DNA from: Microcaldota archaeon
GTDB lineage: Archaea; Micrarchaeota; Micrarchaeia; Anstonellales; Bilamarchaeaceae
DNA: 49,453 bases
Assembly (NCBI GenBank): GCA_018304385.1
Contig: JAGVWJ010000004.1
Location: forward strand, 1 to 49,453
Direction of reading: 5' to 3'
How positions within the stretch are numbered: position 1 is the stretch's first letter; each line of letters starts with the position of its first letter. The translations under genes and the position numbers were made by a program. The notes below the pieces were generated by a model that was not told the DNA's origin, did no database searches, and worked only from the letters and a program-made list of their open reading frames with translations. This document shows, piece after piece, positions 42,663-49,453 of the stretch.

Positions 42663-43565
42663 ATGAACGATGATGAATTAAAAAGAATTCCTTTACATTT
42701 ATTTTACTTTAATAAAATGACAGCCTTCAAAAGGCTTAGTGGATTCGGCAGGGCGTTGCGTGTTTTTAGAAAAAGCATAGATGAAGATTTGCAAGGCATT
42801 GGTGCAAGTGTTGATGGCAATCTTTATCTGGTAGCATCATTTTTTTCTGCATTATTTTATGGGATTTTGTTTGGTACGCTTATCTTTGTATTGGCATTAG
42901 TAATGCCTGAGCAAAAGGCAGTTGCGCAGAAGTTTGGCATTGGCTTTGGGTTTCTCCTATTCTTCTTGTTTTTTTTCCTTCATGTAGTGCATCCTGGGAT
43001 AATAAAAAGGAAAATAGCTGTGCGGCAAAATAAAGATTTGTTATTCGGATTAAGGGAGATTATAATGAGTGTTGATAGTGGTGTGCCTTTATTTGATTCA
43101 ATGAAAAATGTTTCGCTCGCAAACTACGGTTATTTATCAAAAGACTTTTCACATGTAGTTAAAAAAATAGAATCTGGCGTATTTGAACGCGATGCGCTGC
43201 AGTCTTTAGCAATACAAAGCGAGAATGAATATTTAAGGAGGGCTGCATGGCAGATTATTAATGCATTGGAAACAGGTTCAAAGGTCAGCAGCGCATTATC
43301 TAGTATAACAGATGTACTGGAAAAACAGATTAACCGCGAAATTAAGGATTACTCTTCAAATCTAAATTTTATCATGCTCATATATATGCTCATTGCAGCT
43401 GCAATTCCTTCATTGGGCGTAACATTCATGGTTTTGTTATCTGCATTCTCTGGTGCTGGTGTAAGCCAAATAACAATATTTTTTGTACTAGGTACATCAT
43501 TTTTTATTCAAGCAATAGTACTTGGGTATGCAGCAGCAACAAGACCTGCAATATTTGGGGCATAA
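42663..43565 (+). CDS. Pilus platform protein, first half (TadB/FlaJ-like), set B
   Basis: A 300-residue T2SSF-family membrane protein. Hydrophobic helices near residues 60-110 precede the cytoplasmic domain DLLFGLREIIMSVDSGVPLFDSMKNVSLANYGYLSKDFSHVVKKIESG. Two C-terminal helices follow (FIMLIYMLIAAAIPSLGVTFMVLL). GVPLFDSM matches GMPLFDSM of the set A paralogue. The frame extends upstream to 42516 but would overlap the divergent lipoprotein gene, so ATG 42663 is preferred. Its partner is the next gene. Confidence 0.9.
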   Translation: MNDDELKRIPLHLFYFNKMTAFKRLSGFGRALRVFRKSIDEDLQGIGASVDGNLYLVASFFSALFYGILFGTLIFVLALVMPEQKAVAQKFGIGFGFLLFFLFFFLHVVHPGIIKRKIAVRQNKDLLFGLREIIMSVDSGVPLFDSMKNVSLANYGYLSKDFSHVVKKIESGVFERDALQSLAIQSENEYLRRAAWQIINALETGSKVSSALSSITDVLEKQINREIKDYSSNLNFIMLIYMLIAAAIPSLGVTFMVLLSAFSGAGVSQITIFFVLGTSFFIQAIVLGYAAATRPAIFGA

Positions 43566-43598
43566 TATGGGCATGTGCAATGGTTGTGAGTTGAAAAT

Positions 43599-44591
43599 AT
43601 GCTAGACTTTTCAAAAATATATAACAGTATAGGGGATAAATTTCCTAGCAGGTTTCATGAAAAACTAGAACTAAAACTTAGATATGCAGGAGTAGAGGCA
43701 AACACGCTTACGTGGCTAGGTGCAAGGGTTTTACTAGTAATATTATTTAGCCTCATAGGATTTCTTGGGTATATTACACTATTAGATCGAACAGGTTATG
43801 GAATTGGAATAGCTATTTCTATCTTGTTATTAATATTATTTGGTGGTTTGGTTTACATAAATATATACTTCATGTTAGTTAATAGAACTACTAAGGTAGA
43901 GCGCGTGCTACCCGATTTCCTTATGCTAATCGTGTCAAACTTACACGCAGGCATGACGCCTTATGCAGCGTTCGTTCAAGCTGCGCGACCTGAATTTGGT
44001 CCGCTTTATTCAGAAGTAAAGGAAGCTGCTGCACGTGTTGGTGGCAAGCGGAGCTTAGATGCTGCTTTGCTAGCGCTGAGCGACAGATTTGATTCTGAGA
44101 TATTTAGAAAAACAGTAAACCTTTTCTTAAAAGGCATAAAGGCGGGCGGACAGTTGGCAAAACTATTAACTGCAAACGCAGAAGAGATCAGGAGAATACA
44201 GGACTTAAGAGCAGAGCTTATAAGCACGACCAAAACATATACTGTATTTCTTGCATTTATTGTTATTATAGTTATGCCATTTTTATTAAGCGTAGGGGTA
44301 AACTTCCTAAATACATTTGTAAGTATAAAATCTCAAATAGGCACACCAGAACCAGGCACACAAACAGTGCCTATATTTAGTGGCGAGATTAGTATAACCC
44401 CACAACAAATGCGAGATATTGCAATGATAGCACTTGGTGTAACATGTTTATTAGCTGCAATGTTCATGGGCATTGTAAGGGCAGGCAAGGCGATCTATGG
44501 CTTAAAATATTATCCATTGCTAGTCGTAGCCTCAATAATATCCTTCTTTATCACACAGGAGATAGTAGGGAAAATAATTACTGTTGGGTAA
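43599..44591 (+). CDS. Pilus platform protein, second half (TadC/FlaJ-like), set B
   Basis: A 330-residue T2SSF-family membrane protein with helices near residues 35-90, then the cytoplasmic domain VLPDFLMLIVSNLHAGMTPYAAFVQAARPEFGPLYSEVKEAAARVGGKRSLDAALLALSDRFDSEIFRKTVNLFLKGIKAGGQLAKLL, and further helices. It has the same layout as the set A paralogue at 25374. The ATG at 43599 lies 33 bp after the stop of its partner. The pair forms the second platform. Confidence 0.92.
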   Translation: MLDFSKIYNSIGDKFPSRFHEKLELKLRYAGVEANTLTWLGARVLLVILFSLIGFLGYITLLDRTGYGIGIAISILLLILFGGLVYINIYFMLVNRTTKVERVLPDFLMLIVSNLHAGMTPYAAFVQAARPEFGPLYSEVKEAAARVGGKRSLDAALLALSDRFDSEIFRKTVNLFLKGIKAGGQLAKLLTANAEEIRRIQDLRAELISTTKTYTVFLAFIVIIVMPFLLSVGVNFLNTFVSIKSQIGTPEPGTQTVPIFSGEISITPQQMRDIAMIALGVTCLLAAMFMGIVRAGKAIYGLKYYPLLVVASIISFFITQEIVGKIITVG

Positions 44592-44639
44592 AGCTACTGA
44601 ATATGTGAAGAGACTGCTGGCCCGAACGTGTTCGTAAAG

Positions 44640-44652
44640 TTTATAAATATAA
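44640..44652 (+). promoter_or_regulatory. TATA box of the pilin pair
   Basis: TTTATAAATATAA lies about 45 nt before the first pilin ATG. With initiation about 25-30 nt downstream, a short leader carrying AGGGTGAT results. It is one of the best TATA matches in the window, as expected for an abundant protein. Confidence 0.65.
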
Positions 44653-44690
44653 ATAGTATAGCATATTCATAAACTTCAGGGTGATCAATA

Positions 44691-45137
44691 ATGAAAGCAC
44701 AGGTTTCGACTGAGTATTTGGTTATATTGGCAGTTGTGCTGGTAATAGCACTTGTTGTAGTTTATTTGGTAAGCCAAGGAACAAGCCTGGGCGGCGGTAT
44801 TGTTGATTCACAAAGCCAGGCATATTGGAAAGGTGTTGGGCCATTGGCTATAAACAATTTCCGAGCTAGTGGAACTGGTTTACAACTAGAAATACAAAAT
44901 AATGCACAGGAAACTGTTACAATGACAGCACTTAGTGGCACAGGCCTAACTACATATACAACAAGTACTACATTTGCACCAGGGCAGACAAATACAGTAA
45001 CTGTTACTTTGGCAGCAACATGTGGTGCAGCAGGAACAAGATATTCATATGGTAACGTAACATTTACTTTTAATCAAGGCCAGGTAAATGGAAAAACATT
45101 TGTAGGACAAAGACCAGTATCTGGTACTTGTTCATAA
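44691..45137 (+). CDS. Major class III pilin, copy 1
   Basis: A 148-residue pilin. MKAQVSTEYLVILAVVLVIALVVVYLVSQG is a textbook class III signal: Ala before QVSTEY, Glu at +5, then the assembly helix. The external domain is Gly/Thr-rich with a single disulfide-capable cysteine pair (TCGAAG and final GTCS). AGGGTGAT precedes the ATG. A strong TATA box and the twin gene after it suggest that these encode the main filament subunits. Confidence 0.93.
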   Translation: MKAQVSTEYLVILAVVLVIALVVVYLVSQGTSLGGGIVDSQSQAYWKGVGPLAINNFRASGTGLQLEIQNNAQETVTMTALSGTGLTTYTTSTTFAPGQTNTVTVTLAATCGAAGTRYSYGNVTFTFNQGQVNGKTFVGQRPVSGTCS

Positions 45138-45158
45138 AAAATATGAAGGTGATATAAA

Positions 45159-45608
45159 ATGAAAAAAGGTCAGGTTTCGACTGAGTATTTGGTTATATTG
45201 GCAGTTGTGCTGGTAATAGCACTTGTTGTAGTTTATTTGGTAAGCCAAGGAACAGGATTAGGCGGTGGAATAACAGAATCCCAAAGCCAATCATATTGGA
45301 AAGGTGTTGGGCCTGTAGCAATCAACAATTTCAGAGCAAGTGGTACAAACCTACAATTAGAAATGCAAAATAATGCACGAGAGCAAGTTACAGTAACTGC
45401 TATTAGTGGAACTGGATTAACTACGTATACTACGAGCACAGCATTTGCACCAGGGCAAACAAATACAGTAACTGTTACTTTAGCAGCAACATGTGGTGCA
45501 GCAGGAACAAGATATTCATATGGTAACGTAACATTTACTTACAATGTAGGTGCAATAACAGGCAAAACATTTGTAGGGCAAAGACCATTAGTTGGTACTT
45601 GTTCGTAA
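45159..45608 (+). CDS. Major class III pilin, copy 2
   Basis: A 149-residue paralogue of the preceding pilin. The first 35 codons are nearly identical in DNA, the middle diverges, and a block encoding TNTVTVTLAATCGAAGTRYS and the following strand is again almost identical. GAAGGTGAT precedes the ATG. It differs by a Lys-Gly start (MKKGQVSTEY), which gives the more usual Gly at the cleavage site. The gene ends with a hairpin and a T-rich stretch. Confidence 0.93.
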   Translation: MKKGQVSTEYLVILAVVLVIALVVVYLVSQGTGLGGGITESQSQSYWKGVGPVAINNFRASGTNLQLEMQNNAREQVTVTAISGTGLTTYTTSTAFAPGQTNTVTVTLAATCGAAGTRYSYGNVTFTYNVGAITGKTFVGQRPLVGTCS

Positions 45609-45610
45609 TT

Positions 45611-45676
45611 AGTTTTTGGCTATTAGCCATTGGCAAGTAGCAGTTGGCTAAAAGCTAACTGCCAACAGCTAATGGC
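45611..45676. repeat. Inverted repeat with T-rich tail after the pilin pair
   Basis: TTGGCTATTAGCCATTGGC and CAGTTGGCTAAAAGCTAACTG (stem CAGTT.GCT/AGC.AACTG) are followed by GCCAACAGCTAATGGCAG and a T-rich run. It fits a terminator or RNA-stabilising hairpin built from short repeated words, like the other elements of the pilus region. Confidence 0.65.
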
Positions 45677-45731
45677 AGTTATTTTATTCTTTTCTCTTTA
45701 TTATTTCCTTATTCTGATTTGAGTTGATACT

Positions 45732-46730
45732 ATGAAAGTAGCCATTACTGGGTTTGGTAGAATAGGCAAGATGTTTCTAAAAGCAGCTGTTCAACAAGGC
45801 GCTTTAGGCAGAGACTTTGATGTTGTTGCAATTAATACGCGCAGCGCTGTAGATATGCATGTTCATATGTTCAAATATGATTCTAATTACGGAAGATTTA
45901 GTGGAACTGTGGAAGCACGCAATGGCAACTTTGTTCTTAATGATCATGAGATAAAATGGATAAGAGAAAATGATCCATTAAAGCTACCATGGAAAGAACT
46001 TGGCATTGATCTTGTTCTTGAGAGTACTGGCGAGTTTACAAAGCGCGAGGATGCGGAAAAGCATTTAGCTAGTGGTGCTGGTCGCGTGTTGATAAGCGCA
46101 CCTGCGAAAGTTGATGCAACCATTGTTCCTGGCGTAAATGACCATAAATTTGAGCCTTCGATGAAAGTTCTATCGCTTGCGAGTTGCACTACTAATTGTT
46201 TGGCACCAGTGCTTAAGGTATTGCATAATAAGTTTCACATTGAACATGGATTTTTGAGTACTATTCATGCTTATACAAATGATCAGCGCATAGCAGATGC
46301 GAGCCACGATGATTGGAGGCGCGCCCGCGCTGGCGCAATGAATATTATACCTACTACTACTGGCGCTGCAAAGGCAATTGGTGATGTTATCCCAGAACTC
46401 GCAGGAAAGATGGATGGCATTGCGTTTCGTGTGCCTGTTTCTGTTGGAAGTATTAATGATGTTGTTTGCACTGTGCAAAAAGCTACAACTGCAAGCGAGG
46501 TAAATAGCGAACTTAAGCGAGCTTCACAAGAAGAATTAAAAGGAATTCTTAGTTATACTGAAGAACCGCTTGTAAGTAGAGATATTGTTGGAACAACTTA
46601 TTCTAGCATAGTGGATGGATCGCTTACGCGCGTTATTGAAAAATTAGTTAAGGTAAGCTCTTGGTATGATAATGAGTTTGGGTATGCGAATCGCTTAGTA
46701 GATTTTGTAAGGAAGCTGAGCAAGCTCTAA
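45732..46730 (+). CDS. gap: Glyceraldehyde-3-phosphate dehydrogenase, type I
   Basis: Standard 332-residue phosphorylating GAPDH of the bacterial/eukaryotic type. Recognised from VAITGFGRIGKMFLKAA (Rossmann loop), SLASCTTNCLAPVLKVL with the catalytic Cys near residue 154, HAYTNDQ, RRARAGAMNIIPTTTGAAKAIG and SWYDNEFGYANRLVDF. All active-site residues appear intact. Most archaea use the unrelated-looking type II enzyme, so a type I gene suggests bacterial origin. It is a single gene, with the DUF4139-like gene converging 3 bp after its stop. Confidence 0.96.
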   Translation: MKVAITGFGRIGKMFLKAAVQQGALGRDFDVVAINTRSAVDMHVHMFKYDSNYGRFSGTVEARNGNFVLNDHEIKWIRENDPLKLPWKELGIDLVLESTGEFTKREDAEKHLASGAGRVLISAPAKVDATIVPGVNDHKFEPSMKVLSLASCTTNCLAPVLKVLHNKFHIEHGFLSTIHAYTNDQRIADASHDDWRRARAGAMNIIPTTTGAAKAIGDVIPELAGKMDGIAFRVPVSVGSINDVVCTVQKATTASEVNSELKRASQEELKGILSYTEEPLVSRDIVGTTYSSIVDGSLTRVIEKLVKVSSWYDNEFGYANRLVDFVRKLSKL

Positions 46731-46732
46731 AA

Positions 46733-48355
46733 TCAACGCACAACGTGGTTTGGTACTGTTTGTAATGTATCTTTTCTATGCCACCAGTTTGCAAATCTGC
46801 CAACGCGATCATATGAGGGACTTTTTACAGTTTCTTTAACTGTTATAACTGTAGTTCCTTTACCTATCTTTACAGATAATCTATGGAAGTTTCGTGTTTC
46901 TTCTGTTCTTCTCATATCTACTTTATCAGCACCTTTTGTTACTTCGATCTTTGAATTTCGCATCCGATTATGTCCTAATAATAGTTCTCTTTCCTCACCA
47001 GTATTATCTATTACATAAGTTATTTCTTTCGTACTAGAGGTTGTAGTTCTTGTTGCAACCCTTCCGTCTTCTGTTCTTACTAACTCTGTACTTAGGACGT
47101 GTCTTTCATTTTTCGGGTTTTGCATAAGAACGCTAACCTCTCTTGCTGCCCTGACTGATAATGTTACTTCTTTTCCTGGTTGTGTAAAATCAATAGCATC
47201 ACTTCCAACATGCTCGCCATCAAAATAAACATTTGCATGACCTGCAAGCAATGGCTTATCACCTGTTTTAAATCTTGCGCATTCTACTGGCGTAGTTTCT
47301 TGACCAGCGACATCTGCAATAAGCAATAATCTTCCTTCAAATTTTTCCTTTCCTTTAAGTGCAATAGTTACCTTTTCCTGCGGACCAGCTTCTAGTTCTG
47401 TTTCAAACACTATTTTTGGTATTGCACCGCTACTAACCTCAAGACCAGCACCAACAGCCATTTCCTCTAAAGCATTAATCTCATCAAAGTCATAACCGGC
47501 TGCTGCAGCTCCTGCGGCATAGCCACCACCTGCTACTCTTCTACTTGCTGGAGCAACTGACACCGCGGCAATATGCGCAACTCTAGGCATTGGCCTTTCA
47601 AGCTGTGGCGCTGCAATAGTTTCATCACCTAAGTGTCTCTGAGTTAAGGGAGCTGCTCTTAAATCAAGGCTAGGCTCTGCAGAAAAACTTCTTACATTTT
47701 CAAATCTAACCTTACCTGAAAATGGCTGATCAAATGGGTTGCCCCAAATTATTTTAGTATCCATCACAGCTAATGTACCTTTGCCTTCAAAATGGACATC
47801 ATATCTTATTCCCCATCTATTGCCAGGCACAACACATTCAACAGCAGTAAGCTCTGAATCTGCAACCACTGTTACTGTTTGTTTTTGTGGTGCTAGTTCT
47901 CTTGTTTTTCCATCCGTACCCATACTAACTGTTATACCTGCACTTCCAACAGGTAATAATTTTACGCGTCTTTCGCTATCATCTCCTACTTCTAATGCTA
48001 CTAGAACGTTCTCGCCTGCAATATGAAATCCACCGACCCTTCCAGTAGACCCATCAACAGTTGCCTCTTTTCCAACTAATGAATCTAATAACGGACCAAC
48101 ACTTCCAGGTGTTCTCCTTGGTGCTTCTTCTTGTGGATTTGAAGTACGAACGTTTGTTTGAATTTCTCCAGAACCATTAAAACCCCTTAAGCTTCCAACA
48201 ACGCTTGCAATTAATTGTGGTGGAAAGTCAAGCATAACATCCTTTCCTGTAACGGCAAATCTAGCTGTGGTCATTCCATCTGATCGTACTACTAGGCTTT
48301 TTGGAACTTGAACCTTTTGCGCTCCAAAATTAGCATGGACTACATCTCCTACCAT
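46733..48355 (-). CDS. DUF4139-like beta-rich protein
   Basis: A 540-residue protein predicted largely beta. RWGIRYDVHFEGKGTLAVMDTKIIWGNPFDQPFSGKVRFENV resembles the core of DUF4139 domains (W-x-P-x-Y ... v-N-x-T-g). ITYVIDNTGEERELLLGHNRMRNSKIEV and the ending SVKIGKGTTVITVKETV resemble their C-terminal part. There is no signal peptide. A Gly/Ala-rich stretch (VAGGGYAAGAAAAGYDFDE) near residue 280 is probably a flexible linker. The function is unknown. The resemblance is moderate and rests on pattern only. Confidence 0.6.
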   Translation of the reverse strand: MVGDVVHANFGAQKVQVPKSLVVRSDGMTTARFAVTGKDVMLDFPPQLIASVVGSLRGFNGSGEIQTNVRTSNPQEEAPRRTPGSVGPLLDSLVGKEATVDGSTGRVGGFHIAGENVLVALEVGDDSERRVKLLPVGSAGITVSMGTDGKTRELAPQKQTVTVVADSELTAVECVVPGNRWGIRYDVHFEGKGTLAVMDTKIIWGNPFDQPFSGKVRFENVRSFSAEPSLDLRAAPLTQRHLGDETIAAPQLERPMPRVAHIAAVSVAPASRRVAGGGYAAGAAAAGYDFDEINALEEMAVGAGLEVSSGAIPKIVFETELEAGPQEKVTIALKGKEKFEGRLLLIADVAGQETTPVECARFKTGDKPLLAGHANVYFDGEHVGSDAIDFTQPGKEVTLSVRAAREVSVLMQNPKNERHVLSTELVRTEDGRVATRTTTSSTKEITYVIDNTGEERELLLGHNRMRNSKIEVTKGADKVDMRRTEETRNFHRLSVKIGKGTTVITVKETVKSPSYDRVGRFANWWHRKDTLQTVPNHVVR

Positions 48356-48428
48356 ATTAACCCCTCCAAAAATTTGTGATAGGTTATCTAAGTTAAGGTT
48401 TTTAAAGAGGTTACATGGCAGAACAATA

Positions 48429-48439
48429 TTTATAAATAC
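48429..48439 (+). promoter_or_regulatory. TATA box of the proBC leader
   Basis: TTTATAAATAC is centred about 26 nt before the ATG at 48459, matching a promoter for a leaderless transcript. The gap 48356-48634 holds this promoter, the short leader ORF, a hairpin and a T8 tract. Confidence 0.6.
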
Positions 48440-48458
48440 TTCCGTGCAGAATTAGTTT

Positions 48459-48533
48459 ATGGAAATTAGCTGGAAATTAATTTATCGCTTATTATTCGTA
48501 ACCGTTAGCCCAGCATATGTGCCAGGGCAGTAA
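48459..48533 (+). CDS. Possible 24-residue leader peptide upstream of proB
   Basis: A leaderless ATG at 48459 opens 24 codons ending in TAA 48531-48533. The peptide starts MEISWKLIYRLL and ends VTVSPAYVPGQ, with both proline codons being CCA. The stop codon lies in the loop of a GGGC/GCCC hairpin. It is too short to be sure it is translated, but the TATA spacing and position in front of proB suggest a regulatory leader ORF. Confidence 0.4.
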   Translation: MEISWKLIYRLLFVTVSPAYVPGQ

Positions 48534-48590
48534 CGCCCGATATTTATTATTTAGCCGCAAGGCCCAGATTTGTTTGAACTTTTTTTTATT
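48525..48590 (+). terminator. Hairpin and T8 tract (possible attenuator) before proB
   Basis: GGGC (48525-48528) can pair with GCCC (48535-48538) across the leader stop codon, or with GCCC at 48562-48565. A T8 run at 48580-48587 follows. Two alternative pairings before a T-run, ahead of a proline gene, suggest conditional termination; a plain terminator is the simpler reading. Confidence 0.45.
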
Positions 48591-48634
48591 TACTGTAATT
48601 AATACAAAAGATAAATCAAATGAGGTGTTTACAA

Positions 48635-49331
48635 ATGAAAAATAGAAGGGATTTACTTCCATGCGGGAAGAATAGTTGTTAAGATTGGTAGTAGTACAAT
48701 AGTTAATGCAGAACGCAGATTTAATTTTAAAATTGCGGAAGCGCTAGCAGAAGATATTGTAAAATTAAAAAGAGCTGGAAAGGATGTGTTACTCGTATCT
48801 AGCGGAGCTATTGCTTTAGGAAGAAACGGACATAGCAGTGAATTGGATAAACGTATTGCCGCTGCGAAGGGACAGGTAGCTCTTATGACTGGATGGCGCG
48901 AGGTTTTTGCAATGCATGCCATAGATGTTTGCCAAGTACTAGTAAGCAATGGCTGCCAGATTGATTTTAATGCACTTAGTAGTGCTACAACGCAACTAGT
49001 AATAAATGGCAATGATGTTATTGAAGAAACTAATAATGATTTAGTTGCAAGTAAAGTTGCACGAAACACTAATGCAGATTTGTTAGTTTTATTAACAAAT
49101 GTAGATGGATACTTAGATGGCACTGGAAAAAGAGTATCTAGTATGGATGCACATAGTGCGCAGTTCGATGCTAGTACCTTCAGTGAATTTGGAACTGGAG
49201 GCATTGCTACAAAACTGCAAGCAATAAGAGAAGCTGCGATAACTGCTGTAATTGCAAATGGCACAGAACATACTGTACTTAGTCGCATTTTGGCGGGCGA
49301 GGATGTTGGAACTCTTGTGAGGGGTGAATAA
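48635..49331 (+). CDS. proB: Glutamate 5-kinase, apparently made by +1 frameshift
   Basis: First enzyme of proline synthesis (glutamate to glutamyl-5-phosphate), amino-acid-kinase domain only, about 231 residues without PUA domain. RIVVKIGSST holds the phosphate-binding Lys, and VLLVSSGAIALGR, NGNDVIEETNNDLVASKVA, LLTNVDGYL and GTGGIATKLQA are family motifs. GAGGTG at 48622-48627 points to ATG 48635, whose frame reads MKNRRDLLPCGKNSC and stops at TAA 48680. The enzyme is in the +1 frame, open from just after TGA 48636, but has no ATG, GTG or TTG before 48786, beyond the essential Lys. A +1 shift at CTT-CCA would give ..RRDLL-HAGRIVVK. The same shift is needed in proC. Confidence 0.85.
48646..48661 (+). 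promoter_or_regulatory. Putative +1 frameshift element, proB copy
   Basis: AAGGGATTTACTTCCA, read from the upstream ATG as Arg-Asp-Leu-Leu-Pro. It is identical over 16 nt to 49338-49353 in proC. GGGA may pair with TTCC around the 5-nt loop TTTAC. CTT could slip to TTC when CCA is slow to be read. Confidence 0.65.
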
Positions 49332-49332
49332 A

Positions 49333-49453
49333 ATGCAAAGGGATTTACTTCCACAAAAGGATGGCAATAATTGGCGCAGGAAATATGGGAAGCCTAATAG
49401 CATCTAGAGTAATCAATAACCTGTTCGCAGCTCGCGATGTTTTTGTAACTGGC
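49333..49453 (+). CDS. proC: Pyrroline-5-carboxylate reductase, start region, cut by window end
   Basis: Last enzyme of proline synthesis. The visible part MAIIGAGNMGSLIASRVINN is the NADPH-binding N-terminus. GGGGTGA at 49321-49327 points to ATG 49333, one base after the proB stop, but that frame reads MQRDLLPQKDGNNW.. and stops at TAG 49405. The reductase frame is +1 and can be entered after CTT-CCA, as in proB (giving MQRDLL-HKRMAIIGAG). Unlike proB, an in-frame ATG at 49361 offers an ordinary internal start. The gene runs past the window end. Confidence 0.88.
49338..49353 (+). promoter_or_regulatory. Putative +1 frameshift element, proC copy
   Basis: Second exact copy of AAGGGATTTACTTCCA, 692 bp from the first and in the same codon phase relative to its ATG, again followed by the gene body in the +1 frame. 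Confidence 0.65.

Noticed and set aside
44617..44640. CGAACGTGTTCG hairpin before the pilin pair as a third leader-RNA copy
   Set aside because: It lacks the AACGGCCGA, TATAGAGAAC and GACGGCTTT blocks; only a short GAACGT match is present.
48635..49407. Two independent sequencing indels as the full explanation for proB and proC
   Set aside because: Both shifts are +1, fall in the same exact 16-nt motif and follow good ribosome binding sites. Coincident errors are unlikely, though read data should be checked.
1..49453. tRNA, rRNA and CRISPR arrays
   Set aside because: I looked for T-arm-like GTTCRAAYC sequences with acceptor stems and for regularly spaced repeats and saw none convincing; a covariance-model scan could still find an odd or split tRNA.

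Overview
The window is archaeal and most likely from a small-genome, DPANN-like lineage. I cannot place it more precisely. The archaeal signs are ribosomal protein S8e, an ATP-dependent DNA ligase, Lhr helicase, NurA nuclease, peptidyl-tRNA hydrolase Pth2, a Cgi121-like KEOPS subunit, a translin-family protein, class III (archaellin/pilin-type) signal peptides, TATA boxes about 25-30 nt before leaderless starts, and GGTG-type ribosome binding sites. Two enzymes look bacterial in type: a type I GAPDH and a methionyl-tRNA synthetase. I see no rRNA, tRNA, CRISPR array or insertion sequence.

Layout. 1-1.5 kb (minus): pyrH with two hypothetical genes. 1.5-9.4 kb: translin-family protein, a cyclase gene broken by a 26-bp tandem duplication, acylphosphatase, HEAT/DUF3592 membrane protein, CDGSH iron-sulfur protein, DNA ligase, two lipoproteins, a gamma-carbonic-anhydrase-like protein, an HTH-CBS regulator and a SAM-hydroxide adenosyltransferase-like protein. 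9.4-17.2 kb: metG, then a minus-strand operon (type II GAPDH-like dehydrogenase, a GXGXG beta-helix protein, nadA), an unknown leaderless gene, an MFS transporter and rps8e. 17.3-45.6 kb: two type IV pilus/Tad-like gene sets. Each has one secretion ATPase, two half-size membrane platform proteins and class III pilins, and winged-helix and coiled-coil partners are associated. Lhr, a cysteine-repeat secreted protein, pth2, nurA and a KaiC/FlaH-like ATPase lie between or within them. 45.7-49.45 kb: type I GAPDH, a DUF4139-like protein (minus), then the proline genes proB and proC, with proC cut by the window end.

The most striking observation is in proB-proC. Each gene has a good ribosome binding site and ATG, followed by the same 16-nt sequence AAGGGATTTACTTCCA (reading ..Arg-Asp-Leu-Leu-Pro). 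In both genes the enzyme body lies in the +1 frame after this point. The shared CTT-CCA step has the form of a hungry-codon +1 frameshift site, and the hungry codon would be proline. I therefore propose that proline shortage drives frameshifting that switches on proline synthesis. A short leaderless ORF with two CCA proline codons, a hairpin and a T8 tract lie upstream of proB and could add attenuation.

Second, a leader-RNA element of about 70 nt occurs twice, in the same sense, in front of rps8e and in front of a pilus platform gene. Its core is conserved, and the internal stem changes sequence but keeps pairing in the one clear copy. Third, word-like inverted repeats (GAGTTTTGAGT, CAATGAGC and TTAGCCATTGGC types) sit between the pilus genes, and one such block is inserted in frame in lhr.
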